In this document: piece by piece, positions 32,408-45,200 of the stretch
Position numbering within the stretch: the first letter of the stretch is position 1
How the letters are laid out: the number at the start of each line of letters is the position of its first letter
IMG/VR virus record: IMGVR_UViG_3300046002_001345
Span: 1 to 64,000 of that record
Direction: 5' to 3' (one strand)
Source: a virus
DNA length: 64,000 nt
Position numbers and translations under genes: made by a program
The notes under the pieces: model-generated
What the model was told of the DNA's origin: nothing
Database searches by the model: none
What the model saw: the letters and a program-made list of their open reading frames with translations, nothing else

Positions 32408-33685
32408 TTAAATTTGATACCAAATATCACCCACGGTGGCTGTGCCGCTCGGTGCACTTGTACTAACAGTTTTTGCACCTTGACTATTTTGACCAGCAGT
32501 TTGTACATATCCAGATACAAACGCCTGAGTGGCCATGGTGTTTCCAGATAGTGTTATGCTGTTAACCCCAATGGCTACATTACCCACGGTAACCGCACTA
32601 GCTGTTACATTACCATTTAAGCTACCGTTAAATGTTGTAGCATATACTGCGGCAAATTTTGTAGCACTAGCACCAATGTCAATAGTTCCGTCAGCACTCG
32701 GCACTATTTTATTTTGTAGTGTTGTGATATCAACTAATGTAGTTGTTCCGCTTAAGGTTGTTGCTCCAGTAACACCTAAAGTACCTGTTACTGATAGATC
32801 ATTATCTACTGTAACACTAGCATCGGCGCCGCTAATACCAATTGCCCTAGTTAGTGTACCTATATTTGAATAAAAATTTAAATTATATCCATTTAATAGA
32901 CTTTGTACTGCTACCTCAGTGGTAGAAGTTATTTGATTTAATACTAATGCTGTGCTAACTACTAAATTACCCACACCTAAACTATAAGGAGTGCTTGCGG
33001 GTTGATCGGCACGTAAAAATTGATTAGATCCTACACCGTTAAGTTTCAATGCATTACTAGCATCGCCTGTAAGCTGCGCACTGGCAACGGCTGTTGGCCC
33101 TGCCAGGTTAAAACCAGGATAAATTATACTATATCCATTGATAGAAGTCTGCGGAGTAAATGCACTACTAGAACTAAAAATACCCACAACGGTATTTTCA
33201 ATATACAATTTAACTACCACATGATCATTGCTACTAGAGTCTAAAATAGTTTCAACAATTGCACCACTGGTGCCGCCTGCTGAAGTAGTTGATGGCGGAC
33301 CGATTAACTGCCAGCCACCGTTGTATGCATGCAGCTGATTATTAGTTGTATCAAACCATAGATCACCTAAACTCGACACCGCACCTAATGGTTCAACGTC
33401 TTGCGCCAACGAGCTACTAATTGGTTTCCATTTATTAAGACCAGTATTCCACACTTTTAAAGTGTTAACACTAGTGTCATACCATATTTGACCTGTTAGT
33501 TTCTGACTTGGTGCTGTATTTGCGGAGAAATTTTCTAATAAGTGAATAAAGTTTTCGTTAAGAAACGCACCATACCCAGCATAATCTCTACCTATGAGAG
33601 TTAATGCTGTACTTGTAGTATTAATCGTTGCGTCTTGTACAGTTGCTACCGGAGCACCTGAAGTAGTTGTTATTGAATATGGCAT
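32408..33685 (-). CDS. Tail fibre-like protein (paralogue 2), 425 aa
   Basis: It shares the N-terminal domain of the neighbouring fibre proteins (LTLIGRDYAGYGAFLNENFI; LTGQIWYDTSVNTLKVWN). The middle has Thr/Asn/Val repeats (VTGTLGVTGATTLSGTTTLV), and the C-terminal end IGASATKFAAVYATTFNGSL resembles fibre repeat units. It lacks the large C-terminal domain of paralogue 1 and ends with SAPSGTATVGDIWYQI. Probably a trimeric or baseplate-attached fibre. Confidence 0.72.
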   Translation of the reverse strand: MPYSITTTSGAPVATVQDATINTTSTALTLIGRDYAGYGAFLNENFIHLLENFSANTAPSQKLTGQIWYDTSVNTLKVWNTGLNKWKPISSSLAQDVEPLGAVSSLGDLWFDTTNNQLHAYNGGWQLIGPPSTTSAGGTSGAIVETILDSSSNDHVVVKLYIENTVVGIFSSSSAFTPQTSINGYSIIYPGFNLAGPTAVASAQLTGDASNALKLNGVGSNQFLRADQPASTPYSLGVGNLVVSTALVLNQITSTTEVAVQSLLNGYNLNFYSNIGTLTRAIGISGADASVTVDNDLSVTGTLGVTGATTLSGTTTLVDITTLQNKIVPSADGTIDIGASATKFAAVYATTFNGSLNGNVTASAVTVGNVAIGVNSITLSGNTMATQAFVSGYVQTAGQNSQGAKTVSTSAPSGTATVGDIWYQI

Positions 33686-33699
33686 TCTTTTACCTTATG

Positions 33700-35397
33700 T
33701 TATTCTGCATACTGGAACCAAAAGTCGCCGTTGTTGCTTCCAATATCATTTACACCTGGGTTAGGTGCTGCATTACTTACAAATTTAGCACTACCGCCCC
33801 ACCATGTAGTTGCTGTTTTAGCAAATTGTGTTGTGGCAATTAAAGTGTTTCCAGTTGTGTTATATGTTTGACCTTGTGTTGAGGCCGTTGCACCATTATT
33901 TAACACCACACCACTTGATGCGGCTGTTAAAACGGTTGTACCGTCAATGACAATATTAGCACTACCTGTGCCACTATCGTTTACCCATATATGGGTGTTA
34001 TTTTGATAAATCTTATAGCTAAAGAAGCCAGAATTATTAACAACGAATGCAGTTGTAGCAACCATACTGTTAGCTGTTCCTGCTGGTGCTGTATCTGCTG
34101 TTGGTACACCATATAATACTGTGTCATTAAATTTGTTATCTACATAATTTGTCATAGCAACGTTTGCTTCATAGACAAACGCCGTAGTTGCGATTGTAGT
34201 GTTGGCCGAACCCGGATTCATTGTAACACTGCGTGGTAGGCCTGTTAGCGTAGGACTTGCAATATTTGCTTTTAATACAATATTGCCATCTAATATATCT
34301 CTAAAGTTATCTGAGTAACCTTTTAATGCTAAGTTTGCACCTTGTACAAATGCTGTAGTTGCAATACTAACACTATTATCACTGTCTGCTGGTGTAGGTG
34401 CTTGTGGATTACCTGTTAGTGTTGGGCTTGCAATGTTTGCTTTTAATACAATGTTTGCATCAACATAACGTTTAGAAGTGATACCGTCCGGTGTTACAGG
34501 ATCTACACCAACTTCTACATAACCGTTTGTGCCGTCAATATGTAGATAACGTGTTTTTGTGCCGCCTGTGGTAGCATAAAGATCAATATCAGTATTACTA
34601 ATACTATTCCATAGTACAAGAGTATTAGCAGAATCAATTGTTAAGTTAGCATTATTATATGCGCCAATGGTTACACCACTATTATTTAGAATAGTTAAAT
34701 TGCCTGTGCCGCTATTATTTTGATTGTTACGGAAATAGTTGGCCGCCGGTTGTGCGCCTAAGTAACTAGCATTGTTAGCAGTGCCCCAAATAGTACCATT
34801 GGTACTAGTTGTGGTCATATTATAACCAACTTGAATTGAGGTAAATCCAGAAATACTTACGTTAGGAGTAAATTGGTCTTGACTGATAATTGCGGTACGA
34901 GTACCATTTAAGTATATTGATACAACATCATGTGATACAGTGCCGTCTGAAATTTGTTCGTATAAGGCGCCGCTCTTACCACTAGGTGTTGGGTAGCCCG
35001 GGCCGACTAAAATCCAACCTGCAGCATCATACGGACTTGTGCCATCGTAACAGTATAATTGTTTGTTGATACTATGCCACCAAAAATCACCGCCTATAGT
35101 AGTACTAGGTGCTGTTGATGAATATGTAGCACTACCTACGTTTTTCCAAGCACTACCTGTGTATACTTTAACTAACTTGTTACCACTATCATACCAAATT
35201 TGTCCAGTGTTAGGATTATTAGGGCTTACATTGTTACTAAAATTAACAAGTAATGCTACTAAATCTTCTGCTATGATTTCACCATAACCGCTGTAGTTAC
35301 GACCTACTAAGGTTAAACTAGATGCCGAAGTATCTATAGTTCCATCTAAGATTGTTGTTAGTAGTTGTCCATCTGGTAAATTTACAATGTATGACAT
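33700..35397 (-). CDS. Tail fibre-like protein (paralogue 3), 565 aa
   Basis: N-terminal residues 1-85 (LTLVGRNYSGYGEIIAEDLV; NTGQIWYDSGNKLVKVYTGS) match the other two fibre proteins. From about residue 305 there are three related repeats of the kind PTLTGNPQAPTPADSDNS followed by ATTAFVQGANLA, a motif common in side-tail-fibre stalks. The C-terminus (NDIGSNNGDFWFQYAE) resembles that of paralogue 2. It is the first of the three in transcription order. Confidence 0.75.
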   Translation of the reverse strand: MSYIVNLPDGQLLTTILDGTIDTSASSLTLVGRNYSGYGEIIAEDLVALLVNFSNNVSPNNPNTGQIWYDSGNKLVKVYTGSAWKNVGSATYSSTAPSTTIGGDFWWHSINKQLYCYDGTSPYDAAGWILVGPGYPTPSGKSGALYEQISDGTVSHDVVSIYLNGTRTAIISQDQFTPNVSISGFTSIQVGYNMTTTSTNGTIWGTANNASYLGAQPAANYFRNNQNNSGTGNLTILNNSGVTIGAYNNANLTIDSANTLVLWNSISNTDIDLYATTGGTKTRYLHIDGTNGYVEVGVDPVTPDGITSKRYVDANIVLKANIASPTLTGNPQAPTPADSDNSVSIATTAFVQGANLALKGYSDNFRDILDGNIVLKANIASPTLTGLPRSVTMNPGSANTTIATTAFVYEANVAMTNYVDNKFNDTVLYGVPTADTAPAGTANSMVATTAFVVNNSGFFSYKIYQNNTHIWVNDSGTGSANIVIDGTTVLTAASSGVVLNNGATASTQGQTYNTTGNTLIATTQFAKTATTWWGGSAKFVSNAAPNPGVNDIGSNNGDFWFQYAE

Positions 35398-35410
35398 TTT
35401 ATTATCCTAA

Positions 35411-36025
35411 TTATGCTGTCAAGTTAGTTAGAGTTTGTACTCGAACTGTATATTCTATTTGTATTAAACGATTCAACGCTTTTTGCACCGGGCTAAAAAT
35501 CACGTGTGTTAATAATGGCAAGCCGGCTCCTAAACCGCTTGCACCTGGTATGTGGCCAAATAAGCCTAGTTCATCAAATACATAGTCACCGGACAATGTT
35601 TGACTATTATCAAATACTGCTTGCCCACTAGGCTCGCCGTAGTCTAATAAACAACTAACCACAATATCAGTATACTTTAATCCAGGAGTATGATTTACAA
35701 TCATTTTATTGTTCGCAGGATCAGTATTTGCTGCATTTGTGTCATCTACAATTTTATAGTATGTAGGATTATACAAGTCAGCATTAGCCACATTAGTATT
35801 TGTTGGCAGATACGTAATAACACCGGTTGGGTCAACGGTAGTTCCCCCGTTACCAAAGTGCATCTCAGTAATAAAGTTTTGACTTTTATTTGCAGCATTT
35901 TGCGCCAAACATACTGAGAAATTTTCATAGTGGATAGCATTAGTTTTATCAACAAATACTTCTTTGGTGATAGGATCAAAAATCTTAACCATACCAATAA
36001 TGTCTAAGTTCATCGTTGATTTCAT
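35411..36025 (-). CDS. Baseplate wedge protein, gp8-like (tentative), 204 aa
   Basis: I choose the ATG at 36025 (MKSTMNLDIIGMVKIFDP), just after the stop of the short gene upstream. The motifs NAIHYENFSVCLAQ, EMHFGNGGTTVDPTGVITYL, YTDIVVSCLLDYGEPSGQ and LLTHVIFSPVQKALNRLIQI match a baseplate protein of marine T4-like phages that occupies the gp8 position. T4 gp8 itself is larger (334 residues). It lies between the giant gp7-position gene and the fibres, as in T4 order. The N-terminal segment is partly duplicated in the gene upstream. Confidence 0.6.
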   Translation of the reverse strand: MKSTMNLDIIGMVKIFDPITKEVFVDKTNAIHYENFSVCLAQNAANKSQNFITEMHFGNGGTTVDPTGVITYLPTNTNVANADLYNPTYYKIVDDTNAANTDPANNKMIVNHTPGLKYTDIVVSCLLDYGEPSGQAVFDNSQTLSGDYVFDELGLFGHIPGASGLGAGLPLLTHVIFSPVQKALNRLIQIEYTVRVQTLTNLTA

Positions 36026-36026
36026 A

Positions 36027-36188
36027 CTATGCTCGTCCGTCCATAAAAACTTCTTTTGTCTCTGGGTCAAATATTTTAATATGCCCTTGTATATGTATAC
36101 CGCCACGCTCGTCGGGTTGTTTTTGAGGTTGTGTTTCCACTTTCTCTTCTTGTTTATTTGTATCCATATTCTTATTTATCTTATCCAT
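36027..36188 (-). CDS. Small protein, 53 aa, sharing a motif with the gp8-like protein
   Basis: This short frame fills the space between the giant baseplate gene and the gp8-like gene. After a charged, disordered N-terminus (TNKQEEKVETQPQKQPDERG) it ends with HIKIFDPETKEVFMDGRA, nearly the same as MVKIFDPITKEVFVDKTN at the start of the next protein. A late promoter at 36173-36180 lies inside the frame and would place the first transcribed base on the in-frame ATG at 36167, giving a 46-residue product. Either start is possible. Function unknown. Confidence 0.65.
   Translation of the reverse strand: MDKINKNMDTNKQEEKVETQPQKQPDERGGIHIQGHIKIFDPETKEVFMDGRA
36173..36180 (-). promoter_or_regulatory. 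Late-type promoter (GATAAATA) spaced for a leaderless mRNA
   Basis: On the minus strand GATAAATA is followed by exactly five bases (AGAAT) and an ATG at 36167. With T4 late-promoter geometry, the transcript would begin at the A of that ATG. It would serve the small gene and the gp8-like gene. Confidence 0.5.
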
Positions 36189-36201
36189 AATCTACAATTA
36201 T

Positions 36202-39200
36202 TTAAGCTGTTATAGTACCCGTGGCTGACGCAAACGGTATTAGCCCGTAAATGCTGTTAAATGTAGTAGTACATCTAACTTGATATCCTATTGGTCCTGT
36301 TGGGTACCATGCGTGCGCAGGATCATTTAAGTTAACTAAACTTAAGGTGTTATTTGTACCTTGAGCAAACTGTATTCCATCAATATAAGTCCAGCTATCA
36401 GTAATTACATTCCAAGTAATACCGTCAGCAGACCATTCCCATGTATACTTCATTGTTCTGCTGGACGCAGGTAGTAGGCTTTCAGTGGCTGAACTAGTAA
36501 CAACTACACCAAATACATCAGAAATTGTTACGTTAGATGCAAATCTTGCTGTGCTTGCGTTTACTGCTAGGCTCCAGTTAGTAACCGGTGTATTGATTAC
36601 ATAAGTATAGATGTTTGTTGGGTCATATGATGGCCAATCTTTTATAAACATTGCTGCACTAGTTGTTGAACCAACTAATCCATTGCCTTCTAATATATTT
36701 CCTCCAGTTCCTGAATTGTAAAGTACATTAGCATTTACCATTAAATTACCGTATACTGTATCTGGTAATGTTTGGTTAGGACTAGCATCAGTTACCCGTA
36801 CACCCACTGGATATAATACATTAGCACCGGTACCTTGGGTACCGCGGCGTATTTGGCCAAGTACATTTGTACCAGGTAAGTAGCTGATGTTTGCAGTACT
36901 TACATAGTTCCAACTATTAGCATTAACGTTACCAGTAACAATATAGTTATTACCTGCATAGTTAATTGCAGTGCCCGCAGCGTATGCTGTATTAGCTGAC
37001 CATACCACAGGAGTATAGATATTTTTTTTGTAATACGTGATACGTTCACCGTTAATAAACACTACACCAGGGCGAGCATATAATGGACTAGGTTCAGTTA
37101 ATAATGTTGCATCTATAACATAAATGTTAGCATCTGTAATACTTAAATTAGTTGATAATTGTGTGGTATTGGCAGTTGAAATCTTCAAATATGCTGGTTC
37201 GTTAACCATATTATCAAATATACGATAAGCAGCTACGTTTGCACCAACTTTAGTATAGATACGCATATCTAACGTGTCAAACGTAATACCCGGTACAAGT
37301 TCTTCCGGAGCACGGCTATGATATGTATCAATAAATTGACCACCCTGTGTTACTATATCTTCAGGTGCTGTACCCAATGCAATGTTAGCATATAGGCTAT
37401 ACAATGCTTGATCATACACGCTTGTTGATAATAATGCAATACCATCCTTGCTAAATTGTACAGGATCATACGGTGCAATATCATAACTACGTCCAAATAA
37501 TGGATTTAGCGTAAATGGTACGCTTTGCGTTACTGATGTTGGATATGTTACTCCTGGTACTAATTGTTCTAAGCTGTCATAACGTGCTGTGATAGTTGTA
37601 TCAGTAGCTAGTGTTACGTTGGTACTTAGTGTAACCTGTGTTACTTTAATTGGGATGCCGCCAAAGCTAATATTAGCCAATGTAAGATTACCACTGATTG
37701 TATCTGTTAAGTTAACGCTGTTTGTTGTATAGTTAACACTTACAATAGTGGCTTCAAATCCAATATTAGCACCAGTTACATACTGTCCAACTTGTAGACC
37801 CGACATGTTGGTAATATTTTCAATTGCAGTACTGCCTTTGTATAGATTACCATAAAAGTGTCCCAGGCTATTAACTTGTAAATTAATATTACCAATTAGA
37901 CCCGTTACATAGCCCGCTTGTACACCACTTTCACCAATATACATATTTTTAGCAAGACTGGCTGCATTATACACATAGATAGTGTTTGTGTTAGTGGCTG
38001 TATTAGCCATAGTTACCGCAGTTTGTATAGTATCCACCGCCGGCATTACGTTTGCTGGCTCGTAGTAACCAATAATACGGTCGTTAGCATTGCTAAAGTA
38101 GCTTGCTGGACATACTGTATAATCACTAGGTATGAACTGTGTTGAGGTTGTGATATTAGAATTTATAAAATACGCTTTACGTAGCATAACATTGCCGTCT
38201 TGGAATGCATAGGTAATGATATCACCGCTACTTACACGACCATTAGCATCAAACTGTGTTTGAATGTAGGTAGTATTAGCTGTCCACACCTTGACATTAC
38301 TTGTATAGTTAATACGGTCAAATTTAAGTGTGCTGTTAAATGAACGCACTACAGGGTTTTTCATTACTGCATACGCAGTAGCAACGGTACCTGCATTTAT
38401 ACTTGTATATCCGAAGCTAATTGCAGTGCCGGTAAATGAGGAAATATTAGCCGACGACATGGTAATTTGACTGTTTGCACTGTCAATTGCCGCAATCACT
38501 GTGGTTGCATCAAATGCTGTGTTTGCGCTCATTCCAGTGAATAAACCAGCAGTTGAATTAATAGTGTATGTGGATGATATTAAGTTTACATTGCCACCAA
38601 TAACTACAATATTACCTACTACAGAACCATTTACAATTACAGTTGGGGTTGTGGTGTAGCCTGAGCCACTGTTTGTCACTGTAATAGAAATTAAACTACC
38701 CGAATTACCATCAAGAGTTGCAGTGGCCGTGGCACCGTTTCCATTACCGTCAGTGCTGATAATAGTTATCGCAGGTGGAAGGATGTATCCTTTACCGGCA
38801 TTTTCAATTCTAATGCCATCTACTACAAGATTTCTATTATTGTACCATTGGTTATACGGCCATGTTTGCCATGTTGCTGAATCCTTGGCCACATACGGTG
38901 CTTCTCCGCTCGGACTACGGAACATTGATGTAAGACCAAATGTATCATAGTAAGCCGGTAAGTCAAAGTCTGTAATATCGCCGCCAAAAGTGTCATTGCC
39001 TGTATAATCTAATAGATATTCACGTATCTTAGTACGGTACGGTTTAACTTCTTCAATGTAATTTTGATAGTATGTTTGGTTATCAACTACATAGCTCGGG
39101 AACTGACTTAGAGTTCTTAGTTTATGTGTGATACTAATAAAGCTAGATTTAAATAACCAATCTACATAAGTTTGTTCAGTTAATAGATAGTTAATCATTA

Positions 39201-42200
39201 CAAAGAACAAGTTATTAAATTCACCTTGTAAGGTATTTTTAAAAATGTTATTATATAATGCTTGTACAATCGAACGAATTTCTTTGTTAGGATTTTGATC
39301 GTATCTGTTGCTATCAAAATCTTGATTACCAAACCCTAAATTATTATCTACATAATTACCTAGTGTAGTATCTAATTGTACTGTACCGTTTTGGATGCCT
39401 ACTACACCCAATCCACCGCCAACCTCAACTACTACTAGTTGCCATGTATTATTACCTGTAGCGTTGCGAATATAAATTACACTGCCGGCAATTGCTTGTA
39501 ATGCAAGTGCATTAACTGTAGTTTCTACGCTAAAGTCTGGTTTAGTTGAAGCACTATATCCTGTAGCATACCAGTCAGCATATGACCAATAGATACTTGT
39601 TTTATAACTTTGTACTCTGGTGATCAGCCAACTCTTACTATCTGTTAATGTATATAAAACCCACAATCCGTTTTGTGATGTATCGTTTTTAACTAGTACA
39701 CGGTATCCCGGTGATAACGGCAATGTGTCTATATACTCTAACTCAACTTCTGTCGACACTGCTTGATCATATTCACCTAATTTAAAATTAGGCTCTGCTT
39801 CTTGAGCATTTAATCCGGTTAAGTCAAATTGTTCAGCAATAGGATTAATAGCAAAAATATCATTAACATATTGAATCATTTCATTGACTGCTGATAGTCT
39901 ATCAACAAACATACTTTGGCGTGGACGAATATCAACACCATATCGATCTGCTAAACTCAATGTTGGATCAGGCACCGTTGAACCCTGCTGGTCAATCCCT
40001 GCTAAACTGTCGACAAACTTGTTAACTAATTTAGTCGGAATCGGATTATTAGGATTACCTTTTTGTATTAACTCGTATTCACTGTGAATCAAATCAGTGT
40101 TAATTTCTAATTGATGATCTAAGTGAACAATGGTATTATCGGAACTTAGGTAAGTAGCAACATTGTAGAATACAATAGCATTACTGCGTATCATAGCCGC
40201 ATAAGGAATACCTTGTGATTTAGGATTTGCAATATAATCTACGATTGCCTTCACTGGCAAGGTACGGCTCGGTATCGTGTCATCTAAATGAGTTTGATCG
40301 TATACCCAGAAAAAATACCTAGTAGTAATAATGCCTGTTGTCTGATCAACCGTAATTATTTCAACATACGCACTATCGTCTTCATGTTTAGGTATGCCCT
40401 GTAATGCTCCATTAGTGTTAACATATTGGCTTGGTAATACTGTGCTTTCTATCCATTCATACACATTAATCGAACTTCCTGGGAACAACTCACCCCAATG
40501 TAGACTACGATAGGTTAGTGAATCTTGTTCGTAATCAATAAAGCGAACAGTACTTAAATCCCACCAAACTTTTCCTACTTGTTTGTCACTCCAGTAGACA
40601 CTAGAATTAATATCAGCTTCTGAGTTATATCCTTTATTATAAACAGCAGGATCGTATTCTGTCTTAAATGAAATATTTTCTTCTGCTTGTCCTAATATGC
40701 GCCCTTTAGCTGGATCAACAAATTGTAAATTTTCTTCAATTAAATTAGTTTGACTACTGTATAGGTACGCACGAGTTACACTATCTAAATCAACTTTAGG
40801 AGATTGATAACGTATTAGTCCCCAGCCCCTAGCCATCGTAGGGTTACTAAACACATAGATACTACCGGATTTAGCAGGTGCACCCGCTGGTGCCATAAAT
40901 GGTGCTGCAATAGTAATATATGCCCCTTCAATATCTAATGCATATCCAAATTGACCGCCGGGAATTAATATACCCGGGTCTAATTGTTGTGCAAATGCAT
41001 ATCGTCCCGGATCCTCTACATCATCACGTGGATCGTCATATAATTCGTAAATGTAAACACTACCACTACCTGGTATTCTATCATGTAGTCTAGTAGACGC
41101 CGCGTCAAATACAGTTCCGTTGGTCGTAGTACTCACATCAATGGTTGTAAGTTCTTTAGTAGTGCCTCGAGCACTACCAATCACTAGCATGTATGCATTT
41201 GCTGCTAGTTTAACTTTTGTACCAAAATATTCACCAGGTAACCCGTAAGGATTAACAATAATCTGCATGAATGCAAATACAATCATTTCAGATTCTGCAA
41301 GTACACCTGCACTACTAGAATTCGTAATGCCTGAAAGTATACGTAGTTGGTCTTTGGCAACTTTAACATCTGAGTCTAAACGTAAATATCCGTTTTCATT
41401 TGTGGCTGTTACTCCTAAAATGTTAGCGTCATTTACATCTTGTACAAATTCGTCTAAGGTAGTTAACCTAACTGCAACATTTGATGCAGTCCACGAGTTA
41501 TTAATTGCTACGTTTGCACCTGTTGAGAATACGTAGGCGTTTTGATATCCTGAAACTTTAACAATGTCACCTGTAGTACTTTCTGTCACTCGCACGTTAG
41601 CGCCAGTGCTTGGTTGTGTGATCCAATCTCCAGTACTTACAGTTACGTTGCCTGTTAGGCCTAGACTAATACGAACTTCAAAATTGTTTAAACGAATTGT
41701 ATCAACTGGATTAAATGTTGGGTTTAGTACATAGCCCGTGTCAGTACCATACAATCTACCGCGGTTATGGAATTTCCATACGGCACCACTGTTATATTCT
41801 GTACCGTTATCATAATATGGTGCACCAATGTAAATCGCACAGTTATTACTACAAATTGTTAAGCTCGTACCGAACGCAGCGTTTGCCTGAATTGCAGCTA
41901 AGCCGCCTGTTAAACTATCTACACCGATTAGGCGTTCTAGGTAGTTAAATTTATTAACCTCAACAAGAATAACCTGGCCAATTGCAGGCGGATTAGTAAA
42001 TCTGATTGTATTAGTACCTACTACTGTATATTGTATATTTTCAATACCGTCAATGGTAACTTTATGTACAGTTGCAATGATATTTTCAGTGTTATAGTCT
42101 TGGCCACCTGTACCAGCTACTGCATCAGTAACTGAATTAAATGCTTCAATAACACGATCGTATACATAAACTGCACCAGCACCCAATTGAAGTATACCGT

Positions 42201-45200
42201 TGATATCTTCAACGGTATCGCCGGGGGCACCAACAGCTACCTGTGCACCATCAAAACTTGAGGAAATAGCATATCCAAACTGTGCCCAACTGTTACCAGT
42301 AGGAACAGTTAATTTTTGTACCAAGGCATAGTAAGGGCGTTGCGTAATAGTAACGGTCGTTGCAGAAATATTAGCATTGCTGGCAATATTACCGTTGTTG
42401 ATAAATCTAACGGTACGTGTGCTGTAATCGAATACATAGTCAATATTAGGTATAAATGTTTTATCTAAACTAGTAACTAATAAACTACTAGCATCACTAC
42501 CCGAAGTAAAGTCTGGTGTAAATGAGTTTATCTGAATACTGCTCACTGCGGCATTGCTTCTTAGGTCGGTTGGATAAACACCATATGATACTAAGTTACC
42601 ACTACTTAAAACACTAATGTTAGCAAGTATAGTTAAGTTGGCATCAATTACCACATTACCGTCTGTGCCTGTTGTTACTTTTACAAAGTTTGTAATGTTA
42701 TCAACAACAATTTCTGTGCTAGAAACTACACTAAGAACAGAAGTTCTTGCGCCAGTATTAGCCTGTATTAATACGTCAGTTGGGTTAACTGAAATAGGAC
42801 TGTTTAGGTATACAGTATTTTTGTTATTAACAGAAGTAAGCTGTGTTTGTACTGGAACATAACGTTTTAATCCGTATGCATAAACACTGTTATTACCCGG
42901 AGCACTGATGTATAACCACTCACCGTCTTGATTAAATGCCATACTGTAACCGAATTGGTCACCAGTAACATTACTTACAAGAATTTGACTACGATCAAAC
43001 GAGTAGCTTGATAAGGTTTTGTCATAGATATACACGTATCCGTTTCCTGACCAGCTACTCGGAGCACCGATTGCTACTTTAGTATTACCAGCAGCTGTAG
43101 TTGCTAGATCAACTGAATGACCGTATGCATAGGTATTTGCGGCTGTTGGGGTCAATATGAGACCTTGATCAAATTCGCCTGCATAGTTTTTAAGGAACGT
43201 ATTTACATAACCAATGCGTGTAGTAGATGATATAAATTTAGCGCCAGTGTCTATAGAAAGTATAGATAAGTTACCAGTTGAGTCAAACGTAAAATTATTA
43301 TTGTATTGACCAGCATATATGTTTCCACCTAGGTTGCTAACTAAAGTTAAGTTAGCACCAGACGAAACCTGTTCGATATAAGCACCAACATTGGCGTTTA
43401 AATAGCCTGTTGTGGTAAATTGAATTTGTCCTTGTTGTGCTGCTCCGGCAACGATAATCAAACCGTCTGACGACATTTTTACTGAAGTCCCAAATCCGTC
43501 ATTGGGCACATATTCACTACCGCCTTTAATTACCTCTTGATCCAGGCCCCACGGCGTTTGTTTTTCATATACCTTCCATGTGCCGCTAGGTTGTGTGCCA
43601 AATGGTTGACCTTGTACTGCGGTGGTTTCTGCATCTATGTCAATCCAAATCTTATCTCCAACTTTCCAGCCGTTGGGTGGATTTAACAACCCGTACACAC
43701 GACTTTCTTCCATGTATTTAAAGCGCATGCTATCTAAACGGAATAACATACCACTACCTGTTTGTGTAGTTAAGTTACCTAGGTTAGTAATATCGCCTGT
43801 ATATCTTACCAAAAGACTCGATGCACCAGTTACACGTAGTACTTGATAGAAGCCGTTGTAGGCCGCGTCAAAATTCTTAACTAAGAATATATCATATTTA
43901 GAAAGGCCGTGTGGATTATCTGTAGTAAATGTAATATATCCATTCAGACTATTTGTCACTGCGGTGATCTGATTATTAGTTTCTGTTACGCGAAATACAT
44001 TCCAATCTTGCGTAAAGTCTTTAGCTACCCAAATTAGATAACCACTGCCCATATCTGCAATCTTATTATCCAAGTCAACATAATTTGTTAAGTCAAAAAT
44101 TTGCAAATCTACGTCGTCAATATTTACATATCCTGCTGTAGGAATATCATTGTCATAGTCACTATTTTCAGTTCTGTTCAAAGCAACATTAGCAGAGTAT
44201 GCACCATATGATTTATGCAATTGTGTACTATTGAATATAGTAACCCCATTGGCTAAATTATTATCGGCAGCGTCTACAAAACTCGCCACACTAGGGTTTA
44301 CCCCAAATGCTTTTTCATCTAAGGCAATTTCAACAAACGGATTGCTAGTCAGTGCACCGTATTCACCAACACGCACTGCCCACTCTTCATATAGTGCAAT
44401 GTTGCTAGTTAGGTTATTAATAGTTGCTTTGGTAAACGCATCAACTGCATTCTTAGTACCTTTTTGCGCTACGTAACCTTTGTAGAATTCAATTTGTGTT
44501 GTTTCTGTTAGACCTAAATCACTAAGGTATTGACGTTCTCTAAAGCCAATAAGTGCATGACTGTAGGCCATTTGATTTTTGTTACGTATCTTAGCGTAAC
44601 TATCATAAAATGATTGACTTTCTACAGCAATTGTGCTAAAATTAGGCAGTAGGCCTGTTTGTATTTCGTTCTTGCCTAACACCTGCCAGTTTTGGAACTG
44701 AAATGTTCCATTAGCGGGGATATCTCGAAGAGCAGTATAATATTGACTCTTGTATTGTACCAGATCACCTTTAAGATAATCTTGGCCTTGGTACCAGGCA
44801 TCTACTACGCCGCTGTTATATATGTAACCTTCTGGGCTTAGACTACCGTCCCAATCTGCGGTGCGCTGACCAATTAGTTTTAAACGGAACTGGCGGTTAC
44901 CACTACTTGGTTGGTAGATAACGTCATTGAACACTGTGGTATTATCAAAAATTAGCGTATGTTCGTATTGCACCAATGAAACTTTTACATAACCGATAAC
45001 ACTGGCCTCATCTTGCAGCTCTAATTTGAACTCTGTAGGTGTTCTATAAACTGCATAATTGTTATTCTTAATAAGATTAAAGTTTTGGTCAACAACTCTA
45101 CTACCGTATTGACTATCTTCGATGCCTTCTGTCACCGCACCGCTGGTAATGGCATTTAATGTGTTCGATACTGGACTTACTACTAAAATACTGCCCGCTT

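Noticed and set aside
29991-35397. Diversity-generating retroelement targeting the fibre genes
   Set aside because: No reverse transcriptase or template repeat is visible in the window; fibre similarity is explained by paralogy of the N-terminal domain.
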